Part shown: piece by piece, positions 55,167 through 64,000 of the stretch
How positions within the stretch are numbered: the first letter of the stretch is position 1
Layout: the number at the start of each line of letters is the position of its first letter
Assembly: GCF_901538355.1 (NCBI RefSeq)
Contig: NZ_LR593887.1
Location: 5,060,920 to 5,124,919, forward strand
Length of the DNA stretch: 64,000 nucleotides
Origin: Tuwongella immobilis
GTDB taxonomy: Bacteria > Planctomycetota > Planctomycetia > Gemmatales > Gemmataceae
Direction of reading: 5' to 3'
Translations under genes and position numbers: made by a program
The notes under the pieces: generated by a model
Seen by the model: the letters and a program-made list of their open reading frames with translations, nothing else
What the model was told of the DNA's origin: nothing
The model's database searches: none

Positions 55167-57686
55167 ATGGCGTCTCTCAATTGTTGCTCCGGATTGCGGC
55201 GGTTCCTGCTGGCGGGAATCGTCGTGTTCGGAGTGGGGATTCTCGGGCTGGGGGCCTATGTCCTTCAGCCGTATTTCTCCGGCAGTCGCGGCGCGGAACA
55301 ACCCGCCGTGGCGACCGTGAGCGTGCCCAAATACGACTACGCCCCCTGGCATCGCTGGGCGGTCCAAGTCGATGGCCGAACCAAGCCATTTGAAACGGCC
55401 TGCCAAGAAACGCTGCGCTCGATTACCGGTCGCAGCAAATTCGAGGGGAACGATCCCGTCGCCGTCGTTCTGATGTGGATGCTCACGCAAGGCATGGGCG
55501 ATGGCAAAGAATTCCCCGATTGGGAAACCACGCCGTTCATTCTCGCCGATCACCATGGACTGCGGGATTGGATCTACGCACACACCAAGGACGCCAGCGA
55601 CAAACCGCTGGCGGCGGCGGATTATACCGACGATACTGTCGCTGAACGTGCGGAACTGCTCAGCGAAGAACAACGGCACGGGAAATTCATCTCGCCGCAA
55701 GATCTTCGCAATTCGCCCGGATTCGAGCGACTGTTGGATGATGCCCGTGCCTTGCGCTCGGAAGATCCCGAGAAGGCCCAGCACTCCATGACCCCGGAAC
55801 AACGCAAAGCCGAGGAAGTGGCCCAACGGTTGATGCTCTATGATAACATCAGCCGGAACCCGTTGGTGAAGAAGGGCTTGCGTGCGCCGCGTGATCCGAT
55901 TCACTTGGTGCAACTGGACCGCGTTCCTGGTTCGGCGTGGCTCTCGATCGGCGACATTCAAGCGATCGAACGCGATCCCAGCGTTTGGCAGGGGATGCTC
56001 GGCCAGCGCATGGTGCAAAGCCCGCAATTGTATCTCTCGCAAGAGAAGCAAGCCTCGCTCGATGCCTTCCAGACCGCTATGGAGCAAAAGAAGGGGCTGG
56101 ATGCGATCGACGAATTGGAGCGGGACAACAAAGAACGCATCGAAACCGCGGTGCGAGAATTCTCGAAAGCGAATAATCTTCCGCCGGAAAAACAAGAAGA
56201 AGGTCGGAAGCTGCTGCTCGCACAGCAAGCCGAAACGCTCGATGCCCTGCGCAAGCGGGTCCGGATTGCCGACGAAGAACGCTATGATCGACACGATGAC
56301 AAGTATCGGATGATCCACCTGGATTATCTCGAAGCCAAGTATCCGGATTTGTACATCGATGCGATGACCTGGCAGGCGTTCCCGAAGGAGCGGGCCGAGC
56401 GTGTCACGCAATCGTGGGATAATCTCCGCAAGGCGTACACGACGCAAGATGCCGAGAAATTCACAGCGGCCAGCAATGCGCTGTTTGCGACCATTCAAGC
56501 GGTCAGTGATGAATCGCTGATCGAAGGTTGGAAGACGCGGCCAGTTGTCGCAATTCAAGATGCTGCCAAGACTTACGAAGCCGCGATCGCTCAAGCGACC
56601 ACTCCGGAAGCGAAGTCCGAAGCACGGGCGGCGTTCTTTGATGCGATCACCACGGCGGGCGAACATCCGCAGCGCTACCCTGGTAGTTCGGTGATCGACC
56701 TGGAATTGTCGTTCAACAAATTGCAACCGTTCATGTGGGCGTGGATTCTGATGCTGCCGGCAACGGTGGCGTTCACCGCGTCGTACATTTCGGGCAGTCG
56801 GTTCCTGTATGCGGCTGGCTTCGGCATGTTCTTCGTGTCGCTGGGGCTGCAAGTCTACGGCTTCTACGCCCGCGTCGCCATCTCCGGCCGCGCTCCGGTG
56901 TCGAATATGTACGAGACGGTGATTTTCGTCGCGTTCATGTCCGCGCTGTTTGCGATGATTCTGGAATTGGTCTATCGCAAGGGCGTGATTGCGATTGCTG
57001 GTTCGCTCGTTGCCACCATCGCGCTGGTGCTGGCCGACCAGACTCCGCTGACCCTCGATCCGAAGATTAGCCCGCTGGTGCCGGTGCTTCGCTCGAACTT
57101 CTGGCTGATTATCCACGTGTTGACCATCGTCGCCAGTTACGCGGGCGGCACGCTGGCCTGGGGCTTGGCGAATGTCTCGCTGATGCTGCTGGTCTTCGGC
57201 AAGCCGGAAAAGGACACGCTCAAGACGCTCTCCACCTTCATCTACCGCGCCATGCAAATCGCGGTGCTGCTGCTGGCAGCGGGCACCTTCCTGGGCGGCT
57301 GGTGGGCGGCGTATTCGTGGGGCCGATTCTGGGGTTGGGATCCCAAGGAAACTTGGGCACTCATCTCGCTGATCTGCTATGTGATTCCGTTGCACGCCCG
57401 CTACATCGGCTGGGTGAAAGACTTCGGCTTGGCCATCTCCGCGGTCATTTGCTACGCCGCGATTCTGATGTGCTGGTACGGGGTCAACTTCGTGCTGGGC
57501 GCGGGTCTGCATAGCTACGGATTCGGCGGCGGCGGCCCGTATGCGGTGCTGTTCGCCGGGCTGCTCAACATCCAATGGGTGCTGATTGCCTCGTATCTGT
57601 ATCTGGGCAAGAAGGAACGACTCGCAGCGGAATCGGCCTCGCCGACGCTCGCAGCGAATGAACCGACCACCACCCAACCGGCGTAA
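55167..57686 (+). CDS. ccsA: CcsA/ResC-like heme export and cytochrome c assembly protein with long periplasmic insert
   Basis: The 839-residue product has one N-terminal helix (about 11-30), a periplasmic, charged and partly coiled-coil stretch of about 480 residues, then the CcsA core (about 530-815). The heme-handling WWD segment is 'GGWWAAYSWGRFWGWDPKETWAL', with conserved periplasmic His around 'IPLHARYIGW'. The core carries heme to the assembly site; typical CcsA is 300-400 residues. The start at 55167 has AAGGGGG eight bases upstream. With resB it forms a two-gene system II unit, matching the CxxCH protein encoded at 1053-4370. Confidence 0.9.
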   Translation: MASLNCCSGLRRFLLAGIVVFGVGILGLGAYVLQPYFSGSRGAEQPAVATVSVPKYDYAPWHRWAVQVDGRTKPFETACQETLRSITGRSKFEGNDPVAVVLMWMLTQGMGDGKEFPDWETTPFILADHHGLRDWIYAHTKDASDKPLAAADYTDDTVAERAELLSEEQRHGKFISPQDLRNSPGFERLLDDARALRSEDPEKAQHSMTPEQRKAEEVAQRLMLYDNISRNPLVKKGLRAPRDPIHLVQLDRVPGSAWLSIGDIQAIERDPSVWQGMLGQRMVQSPQLYLSQEKQASLDAFQTAMEQKKGLDAIDELERDNKERIETAVREFSKANNLPPEKQEEGRKLLLAQQAETLDALRKRVRIADEERYDRHDDKYRMIHLDYLEAKYPDLYIDAMTWQAFPKERAERVTQSWDNLRKAYTTQDAEKFTAASNALFATIQAVSDESLIEGWKTRPVVAIQDAAKTYEAAIAQATTPEAKSEARAAFFDAITTAGEHPQRYPGSSVIDLELSFNKLQPFMWAWILMLPATVAFTASYISGSRFLYAAGFGMFFVSLGLQVYGFYARVAISGRAPVSNMYETVIFVAFMSALFAMILELVYRKGVIAIAGSLVATIALVLADQTPLTLDPKISPLVPVLRSNFWLIIHVLTIVASYAGGTLAWGLANVSLMLLVFGKPEKDTLKTLSTFIYRAMQIAVLLLAAGTFLGGWWAAYSWGRFWGWDPKETWALISLICYVIPLHARYIGWVKDFGLAISAVICYAAILMCWYGVNFVLGAGLHSYGFGGGGPYAVLFAGLLNIQWVLIASYLYLGKKERLAAESASPTLAANEPTTTQPA

Positions 57687-57715
57687 TCTCGCCGATTGTG
57701 GATGCCAACGTCTCC

Positions 57716-57750
57716 CCGCCTCGCCGAGTGATTCCCATTCGGCGAGGCGG
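57716..57750 (+). terminator. Terminator hairpin after ccsA
   Basis: A perfect 12-bp stem (57716-57727 with 57739-57750) and 11-nt loop lie 30 bp after the ccsA stop, followed by TATCGTTTTC. Confidence 0.75.
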
Positions 57751-57813
57751 TATCGTTTTCGGACCGTTCCTCACTCGAAGCATTCCACGACCGCACCACC
57801 GCAACCAACCAAA

Positions 57814-57851
57814 CACTCCTCGGAACGCCGTTGCAGACATTCCGAGGAGTG
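57814..57851 (-). terminator. Terminator hairpin after the subtilisin-like protease gene
   Basis: A perfect 12-bp stem (57814-57825 with 57840-57851) with a 14-nt loop lies 58 bp beyond the protease stop. On the minus strand it is followed by TTTGGTTGGTT, fitting an intrinsic terminator for that gene. Confidence 0.75.
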
Positions 57852-57909
57852 AAATCATTCGCAGGGTATCCCCAACCGCCATCAACATGCGATGGGAGAT
57901 GTGGGACGA

Positions 57910-60900
57910 TTATCCCACCCAGATGCCGCCGACGTAATCGGGGCCGAATGGCGATTCACTCGTGACTTCGCCGGTCCCGTCCATCTGCATCAGGGTGCCA
58001 TCGCCCAAACCGATGAACAATCCCGCGCCGTGATCGTCTTCAAACGCGCTGATGGTCGCCCCGTATCGAGCAGAATCGGACGCAATGAATTCATCGCGGG
58101 TGACAACAAAGGCATCGTCCACGAAGTCGAATTCTCGCAATCGCGGTGCCCCACCCTGTCCCGGCAAGGTCAGCAGCTTGTTCTCGGCAATCGCCACGAA
58201 CACCCCGCCGGTGAAGGTGGGTTCATAGGCCAGGAACGAATGCAGCAGCGTCGCACGCTCGTCAAACACACGCACTTGCGAGCCACCCATCGATTGCCCG
58301 GCGATGAGCTGATTGCGCCCGGTGCCCAACAGGTCGCCCACGGCGATGGTCACGCCCGAGCGATCGGTGGCGGTGAATGCGAAGAAATCGAACAACTGCG
58401 CGCCGGTCTTGCCGTCCCAGGCGATGACACGCGGCCCGCCCAACTCCCCGGCGCTGACGATGACTTCGGCGATGCCGTCGCCGTTGAGGTCGCCCGCCGC
58501 AATGTAGACGCCCCCGGTAAAGGTCGGCTCGAAGACAAACGCATCCCGAATGACTTGGCGAGTGGCCCCATCAATCAAGCGGATGCGCGGCCCACCGCCC
58601 GGCCCGGCTGCGGTGAGGATGTCATCAATGCCATCGCCGGTGATGTCGCCCGTGGCTACCCGCACGCCACCGGTGAAATCGCCCTCAAACACCGTTTGCT
58701 CAAACATCAATTCGCCGGTTGTCGAATAGACGCGAATCGCCCCCGGCCCCGAGGCGGCCCCAACGACTTGCATCCCCGTGGCAACGATCTCATAACTTGG
58801 CCCAATGAGGCCACCAGCGAGCGGGTTGCCGACCGCATCGACAATCCCCGAATCGGCGACGATTCCGAGTGCGATCGCCCCCTGCAGGCTGCCGGTTCGC
58901 ACGGTGACGATGTACTCGCTCCCCTCCCCGGTGATGGCGACAATTTCCGCCCCCACTCGCGCCGGTGTCAGCGTCAGCGCCGCTGGCGTTACTCCCGTCA
59001 CCGGCGTGCTGAACGTCAGCGTATATTGCACCAATCCCGGAAGAGTCAGGGAATCGTCCATCTGGGAGATTACCACCGTCGGCGCGGTGCGATCCACGAT
59101 GGTGATCTCCACCGTTTGCGGCAGCGATTCTGCGCCGAATTCATCCACCAACACAAAGGTGACAATCGCGGTGCCGTTGGCGTTGGTTTGCGGCGTGAAG
59201 GTCAGCGTTCCGCTGGAATCGACGCTCGGCAACACTGCGAACAGGCTGACATCGCTGATCGATTCGAGCCGGAATGTCACCGCTTGGCCGATTTCGTCGG
59301 GTGGACCGCCGACAATCGCCGTCGCCCAGTTCGGGACACTGACCGCTGCCGAATCGCTCACGGTCAGGCTCGGCCCGATGACGAACATCGGCGACGAATT
59401 CACCGGCGTCACCGTGATGGTAAAGCTGTGCATGCTGGAGATTCCGCCGGCATCGTCGCGCAGAATCAGCGTCAGCGTGGCTGTGCCGTTGGCCAAAGGC
59501 GTCGGCGTGAATTGCAGCGTGCCGGCTGGATCCACCGTCACCGATCCGACAAATAGCCCCGGATTGCTATTCGACGTGATTTCAAAGGTCAGCAGTTGGC
59601 CCGCTTCATCCGCTGGCCCCGCAGACAGGTTGCTGGCAAAGCCGGGGAGACTCACCGGCCCCGAATCTTCGGGCACAACCACCGTAGACAGTGCTACGAA
59701 GGTCGGATCGTCGTTAATCGGGTTGATGGTGACGGTGAATATTCGCAAATCGGCGAGATTTCCGGCATCGGTCACCTGCACCGTAAACTCATACACACCA
59801 GGCAGTTGCTCCTCGACCGGTGCGAAGGTGAACTCGCCGGTCACTGGATCAATCGACGCATTGGCCGGATTTGCAGACGCCAGACTGAACGTGAGCGTAT
59901 TCCCGGGCAAGTCCAAATCGGTCGCCGAGATGGTGAACGTCAGCGTCGTGTTTTCGTCCATCGTCTGATCGGCGATGGGGTCCAGTACCGGCGGCTGATT
60001 CACTTCCATCACATCGATCGCAAATGTGACCGATGATTGCAGCGTGGGGAAATTGGCATTCGTGACGATCACCGTGACGCTGAAATTGCCCGGCCCCTGC
60101 GATTCATCCGGAGTCCAGGTGAATTCGCCGGTGGTTGGATCGATCGCGGCCCCACTCGGAGCCCCTGCCCCGAGTGAAAATTGCAGCGGATCATCGCCGG
60201 GGTTGCCATCATCAGCCAACACGGTAAAGCGAGTTTCTGATTCTTCGAAGGCCGTCTGGGTGCCAATCGGCGTGATGACCGGGTTGCCGTTGACATAGAA
60301 TCCGCCGGCCGCATCGCCAAGGAGCGGATTCAACGCACCGTCGAGGATGCCCGAACCAGTCGCACTCAGCGTCAACTGATAATCGCCGGGTGTGCTGGTC
60401 AGTGCGGATAGCCCCGAAATTTCCCAGAGATTGCCGCTGATTCGGCTGAGCGACTCGGTACCGGTGAGCAGATTCGTGCCGCCATCGCGGGTCAGCGACA
60501 AATCCCCGAGATCGAATCCCGTAATGCCTTCGCTGAACAGGATTTGCATGCTGTCCAGGCCAGTCGCCCGCGGGTTCGGCGTCACCGCGACAATACTCGC
60601 CGTCGGCGGTGTGGGATCGGCGGTGAAGGCGAGATTGCGCTCGAACAGGGTCGCCCCGGTCGCCAACGTCACGCCGACAGTTGCGATGCTGGGTGCCCAG
60701 CCAACTTGCTGCACCGCGCGAATGGTGAAGCTGCCCGCCGTCAGCCCTTCGAACAGATATTGCCCATCGGAATCGGTGGTGGTTTGCTCTTCACCCACGG
60801 TCAGCTTGCCGTCGCTATCGCGATCGATGAACACGGTCCAACCCGACAACCCCGGTTCGCCCACGTCCGGAATCTGATCGCTGTCAATGTCGGCGAACAA

Positions 60901-63900
60901 CCGCCCGTAGACGGCATCGACTTTCGCCAGCCCGAAATGCTGACCAGGATTCTGATCGGTGGCCGACGCAATGGTCGTGGAAAAGCTTCCGCTGACTGGG
61001 GTTACGATCCGGTATCCCGGCTGCTGAATGGTGCTCGGGTAGGTTCGCGGTTGGAGCCGCTCGAAGACGTACGTTCCGGGCGTCACGATTCGCGCCCTGC
61101 GCTCGAAAAATCGAATCGACCAGGAAGTCAGTGTACCAATATCTTGGACCCCTTGATCCGAGATGCGGAGCGTCCAATTCCCGGTAATCGTCTCGCCGAG
61201 GAAGGTGGCCAGCGATCCCGCTGGGCGAAATCGACCGGTAATGATTCCCGAGTTGGGGGAGTTCTGAATCGAGACGTCTGCATCATCCGCCAGGACGAGA
61301 TTGTCGTACCCATCGGCTGGGTTGTCGCGTTCGGTGATCAGGCGGACTTCGGTCCCCGTGGGGCTGATGAGCGAAATTCGCAGATCACCAATGTAGGTGT
61401 GCGGAATCGTGAGCGTGAGTTCGATGGTGTCGACGAATCCACTTGCCCCGACGGAAATCGACGACTCGACATTGGAGCGGTCATCCGGAATCGCCAGATT
61501 CGGATTAATCGACTGGACGATCGATTGCCGTTGCCCGTTGGCATCCAAATCCACAAACGGCGCAGCCACATCGAGCAGTTCTTCATTCGCTTGGCGGGTG
61601 CCATCGCCGTTGCGATCATGGAACATTTGGCCCGAAATCGACGGAATGGCAATCGCGGCGAAATTCTGCCGATATTCATCCGTCAAACTGGCAACAGCGA
61701 TGGTCGCCTTGCCGTCTGATGGAGCGAACGACACCATTCCATTGGGCAAGGTAGTCGTCAGCGTCTGATTTCCAACCGGGACGCCATTGAACTGATACGC
61801 GCCGTTTGAATCGGTAACTTGGGCGAATTCCGATTCAAACGATAGCTGCCAATTCACCAAACTGCCGGTATCTGAGGTGAACAAATCGTCGATGCTCAAT
61901 GTCCAGGTGCCGTTCGGATCTTCGCCGTTGAATGCCGCCAACGCCGATTCCGGCCGGAATGATCCGGTAAACGGCGCGGTCCCGAAACTGATGGCTGATC
62001 CCGCACGATCATCGAACCAGGTATTCGTTAGATTGTCGCCGCCGCCCCCCCGACGTCGGAACAGGGTCACCGTGGTTCCTTGCGGACTGGTCAACTGAAT
62101 CGTGACATCCCCGATAAAGGTGTGCGTCATGCTGATGAGCACATTCAGATCGTTGACTGGGAGCGTCTGGCCGCTGACAACGGTGGTGAATGTCTTGGTT
62201 CCCCCGGCAGTGATCGGCGTTGTCGGGCCGGGCCAAGCGACTTCGACTCGATCGATGACGCCGTTTGCATTGCTGTCGATATGCACCAACGTCCCGGCAA
62301 TTCCCGGTTCGCCGGCATCGCGTTTGCCGTTTTGGTTCAGATCTTCAAACACGCTGCCGCTGATCTGTTGAAACAGCCGAAACCGTCGAACAAAGTCATC
62401 CCCAGCGGTGCCATCGCCGTTGCCATCCAGTGCGGTTCCGAATGGATTGGAAATCGTGTTTGCACGGCCTCGGAATTCGTAGAAGCCAGTGAGCAGGTCT
62501 CCGGCAATGGTGAAACTCAGCCAGTTGGTCCCCACCCCGAATCGGCCCCCTTGCGGCGTGATGGTCAGCGGAACTTCGACATCGTCGCTGGTGCCGAACG
62601 TGGCATCGAGTCCGGCGTTGCGAAGCACTAAACTTCCGGGTGCGAGCAAATTCGGATCAAACACCGATTCCAAGTCGAGTCGGAATGTTGTTGCCAATTT
62701 CGTGACGACACTTCCTTCAGCGGGCAACGTCAGCGTTCCAAATTGTGGAGCAGCCAGGGTTTCCGTCAACGCAGCAAGCGAGTTCACCCGCCCGGTGCCC
62801 AGATTGCCGATGAAGCCGGAGTTGACAGCATCGATATTGTCGGCAGTCCCCACCAGTTGGGCCGCCACTTGGTCCCGAGTCCACGTCGGATTCTTCGACC
62901 AAATCAGCGCCGCCAGCCCCGCCGCATTCGGCGTCGCCATGCTGGTCCCGCTGAAATTCGCATAGCCCCCATCGGCGACGGAGGAATAGACATCCGACCC
63001 CGGTGCCGAAATGTCGACACCGGGCCCGTAGTTGCTGAATCCCGAGCGTGCATCGGTGGAGGTGGTGCTGGCCACCGTGAGCATCTGGGCATAATTTTCG
63101 GAATTGGTCGCAAACGCATTGGCATTTCCTGCCGCGTTCAGAATCAGCGCACCAGAATCGTAGGCGGAATTGACGGCCGTGATCACCACCGCATCGGCGG
63201 AAAAATTCCCAACCGTCCAACTATTGTTGATGATTTTCGCCCCGTTTTTGGCCGCGTAGTAAAACGCATTTGCCACCTGAAGCGAGGTCAAACTCGTCGG
63301 CCCACCCAGAAGCAGCCGCAGCGGCATCAACTTGACACCGGGCGCAACCCCGGTTCCGCCTTTGTTGTTGTTCATCGCCGCGCCAATGATCCCGGCAACG
63401 TGCGTGGCATGATCGTTATCCCCGGTGGAGGCGGCCTGCGGGTTGTTGTCGCCGTCCAGGAAATCCCAGCCGTTCCGGTCGTCGATGAACCCGTTGCCGT
63501 CATCATCGACGCCGTTGCCCGCCACTTCCCCAGCGTTCACCCACAGATGCGCCGCCAAATCTTCATGCGTCAACAGCATGCCGGAATCGATGATCGCCAC
63601 CACCAAATTCGAATCGCCCGGCGACGTGCTGGCGATATTCGGGAACAGATCCCACGCCAAATTTGTCTGCATCTTTGTATGCGAATACTGCGACGAATAC
63701 GATGGATCATTGGGCGTATATGTCGGCGACACCGTCACCACGCGATTCGGGGCGACCCACGCCACGCCCGGCAGATTGGCATACGCTTCCATGGCCGCAA
63801 TCGGCGAAATGCCCGCTGCCAATTCGACCTTCACGATTTCTTGTTGGCCCCCGGATGCCACCGACACCAAGCGTGTCTGTTGCACCACAGAATTGGCCAA

Positions 63901-64000
63901 TGCCGATGGGGTGCGCTGGAGTGCGGCCAACTCTCGCCCCGGCCCGGATGCACTCGAAAAGAATCCCGAATCGACGGCGATCACGATTTCAGTCGTCGAA
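57910..64000 (-). CDS. Giant subtilisin-like (S8) surface protease, 5' end outside window
   Basis: About 2029 residues are in the window; the frame stays open to the right edge, so the true start and signal peptide are missing. The S8 domain has all catalytic residues: Asp in 'AIIDSGML' (63586-63588), His in 'DHATHVAG' (63409-63411) and Ser in 'GTSMATP' (62941-62943). Two proprotein-convertase P domains follow (about 62270-61815 and 61510-61090), interspersed with SdrD-like 'GDGTRQANEEL' modules, then cadherin/Ig-like repeats (about 60290-59050) and FG-GAP repeats with 'DLNGDG' loops (58760-57910). It ends 'YVGGIWVG'. Probably a cell-surface or secreted protease stabilised by calcium. Confidence 0.9.
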   Translation of the reverse strand, partial: STTEIVIAVDSGFFSSASGPGRELAALQRTPSALANSVVQQTRLVSVASGGQQEIVKVELAAGISPIAAMEAYANLPGVAWVAPNRVVTVSPTYTPNDPSYSSQYSHTKMQTNLAWDLFPNIASTSPGDSNLVVAIIDSGMLLTHEDLAAHLWVNAGEVAGNGVDDDGNGFIDDRNGWDFLDGDNNPQAASTGDNDHATHVAGIIGAAMNNNKGGTGVAPGVKLMPLRLLLGGPTSLTSLQVANAFYYAAKNGAKIINNSWTVGNFSADAVVITAVNSAYDSGALILNAAGNANAFATNSENYAQMLTVASTTSTDARSGFSNYGPGVDISAPGSDVYSSVADGGYANFSGTSMATPNAAGLAALIWSKNPTWTRDQVAAQLVGTADNIDAVNSGFIGNLGTGRVNSLAALTETLAAPQFGTLTLPAEGSVVTKLATTFRLDLESVFDPNLLAPGSLVLRNAGLDATFGTSDDVEVPLTITPQGGRFGVGTNWLSFTIAGDLLTGFYEFRGRANTISNPFGTALDGNGDGTAGDDFVRRFRLFQQISGSVFEDLNQNGKRDAGEPGIAGTLVHIDSNANGVIDRVEVAWPGPTTPITAGGTKTFTTVVSGQTLPVNDLNVLISMTHTFIGDVTIQLTSPQGTTVTLFRRRGGGGDNLTNTWFDDRAGSAISFGTAPFTGSFRPESALAAFNGEDPNGTWTLSIDDLFTSDTGSLVNWQLSFESEFAQVTDSNGAYQFNGVPVGNQTLTTTLPNGMVSFAPSDGKATIAVASLTDEYRQNFAAIAIPSISGQMFHDRNGDGTRQANEELLDVAAPFVDLDANGQRQSIVQSINPNLAIPDDRSNVESSISVGASGFVDTIELTLTIPHTYIGDLRISLISPTGTEVRLITERDNPADGYDNLVLADDADVSIQNSPNSGIITGRFRPAGSLATFLGETITGNWTLRISDQGVQDIGTLTSWSIRFFERRARIVTPGTYVFERLQPRTYPSTIQQPGYRIVTPVSGSFSTTIASATDQNPGQHFGLAKVDAVYGRLFADIDSDQIPDVGEPGLSGWTVFIDRDSDGKLTVGEEQTTTDSDGQYLFEGLTAGSFTIRAVQQVGWAPSIATVGVTLATGATLFERNLAFTADPTPPTASIVAVTPNPRATGLDSMQILFSEGITGFDLGDLSLTRDGGTNLLTGTESLSRISGNLWEISGLSALTSTPGDYQLTLSATGSGILDGALNPLLGDAAGGFYVNGNPVITPIGTQTAFEESETRFTVLADDGNPGDDPLQFSLGAGAPSGAAIDPTTGEFTWTPDESQGPGNFSVTVIVTNANFPTLQSSVTFAIDVMEVNQPPVLDPIADQTMDENTTLTFTISATDLDLPGNTLTFSLASANPANASIDPVTGEFTFAPVEEQLPGVYEFTVQVTDAGNLADLRIFTVTINPINDDPTFVALSTVVVPEDSGPVSLPGFASNLSAGPADEAGQLLTFEITSNSNPGLFVGSVTVDPAGTLQFTPTPLANGTATLTLILRDDAGGISSMHSFTITVTPVNSSPMFVIGPSLTVSDSAAVSVPNWATAIVGGPPDEIGQAVTFRLESISDVSLFAVLPSVDSSGTLTFTPQTNANGTAIVTFVLVDEFGAESLPQTVEITIVDRTAPTVVISQMDDSLTLPGLVQYTLTFSTPVTGVTPAALTLTPARVGAEIVAITGEGSEYIVTVRTGSLQGAIALGIVADSGIVDAVGNPLAGGLIGPSYEIVATGMQVVGAASGPGAIRVYSTTGELMFEQTVFEGDFTGGVRVATGDITGDGIDDILTAAGPGGGPRIRLIDGATRQVIRDAFVFEPTFTGGVYIAAGDLNGDGIAEVIVSAGELGGPRVIAWDGKTGAQLFDFFAFTATDRSGVTIAVGDLLGTGRNQLIAGQSMGGSQVRVFDERATLLHSFLAYEPTFTGGVFVAIAENKLLTLPGQGGAPRLREFDFVDDAFVVTRDEFIASDSARYGATISAFEDDHGAGLFIGLGDGTLMQMDGTGEVTSESPFGPDYVGGIWVG

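Noticed and set aside
55047-57677. 876-codon open frame on the minus strand
   Set aside because: Exactly opposite the well-supported ccsA gene; the translation is rich in Arg, His and Gln and has no family motifs.
63982-63984. GTG as the start of the subtilisin-like gene
   Set aside because: The frame continues open to the window edge without a stop, no signal peptide follows the GTG, and the sequence after it looks like the inside of a protein.
1-64000. tRNA or rRNA genes, integrases, transposases, prophage
   Set aside because: No T-loop GGTTCGAATCC-type patterns with cloverleaf arms, no rRNA segments and no mobile-element proteins were recognised by eye; a covariance-model scan would be decisive.

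Overview
The window looks like ordinary chromosome from a Gemmataceae-type planctomycete. This rests on a PVC-style beta-propeller/HEAT/CxxCH protein, large secreted FG-GAP proteins (one starting with an 'LEERTTP' segment), several ECF-type sigma factors, long TPR proteins, split ResB/CcsA cytochrome c maturation with big periplasmic inserts, and a moderately high GC content. I see no transposase, integrase, prophage, CRISPR array, rRNA or tRNA. The genus is not proven by the sequence alone.

Layout. 1-4.4 kb: an SMP-30-like hydrolase and a PVC heme-domain dehydrogenase. 4.5-9.5 kb (minus strand): a Tat-exported dimethylformamidase-beta-like protein behind a sigma-54 activator, then a divergent sigma factor behind an MCE protein with an OmpA-like tail. 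9.6-11.5 kb (minus): a cobalamin riboswitch (11298-11470) leading a DUF6580 membrane protein and a BtuF-like binding protein, which I read as a B12 uptake unit. 11.6-22.6 kb: metallophosphoesterase, ECF sigma factor with a coupled membrane protein, DEAD-box helicase, polytopic membrane protein, a second ECF sigma factor, glutathione peroxidase, DUF1028 protein, bifunctional-nuclease-family protein, Nudix hydrolase and an M50 protease.

22.7-36 kb: a secreted DUF4394/Calx-beta/FG-GAP protein, GNAT, DUF1254 protein, an old-yellow-enzyme reductase followed by an Asp/Glu racemase-family protein, a 23S-rRNA-type methyltransferase, a four-ACT aspartokinase, transaldolase and acyl-ACP desaturase. 36-49 kb: a 632-bp control region with a 13-bp-stem hairpin and an operator-like palindrome, a small protein coupled to a TPR protein of about 1960 residues with a degraded C39-peptidase-like domain, then aldehyde dehydrogenase, TVP38-family protein, methyltransferase, Gfo/Idh/MocA oxidoreductase, and a MoxR ATPase overlapping a zincin metallopeptidase. 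Between the oxidoreductase and MoxR genes lies an array of eleven 11-bp units beginning CCGAC/T. 49-64 kb: an MFS-PlsC fusion, a PLP dehydratase, a ResB/CcsA pair, and a giant subtilisin-like surface protease whose start lies beyond the right edge.

The observations most worth following are the 11-bp phased repeat, the riboswitch-linked DUF6580/BtuF unit, the coupled small protein/giant TPR pair with its unusual leader, a recurrent AACCTTCCCG motif upstream of several genes, and the MCE-OmpA fusion.
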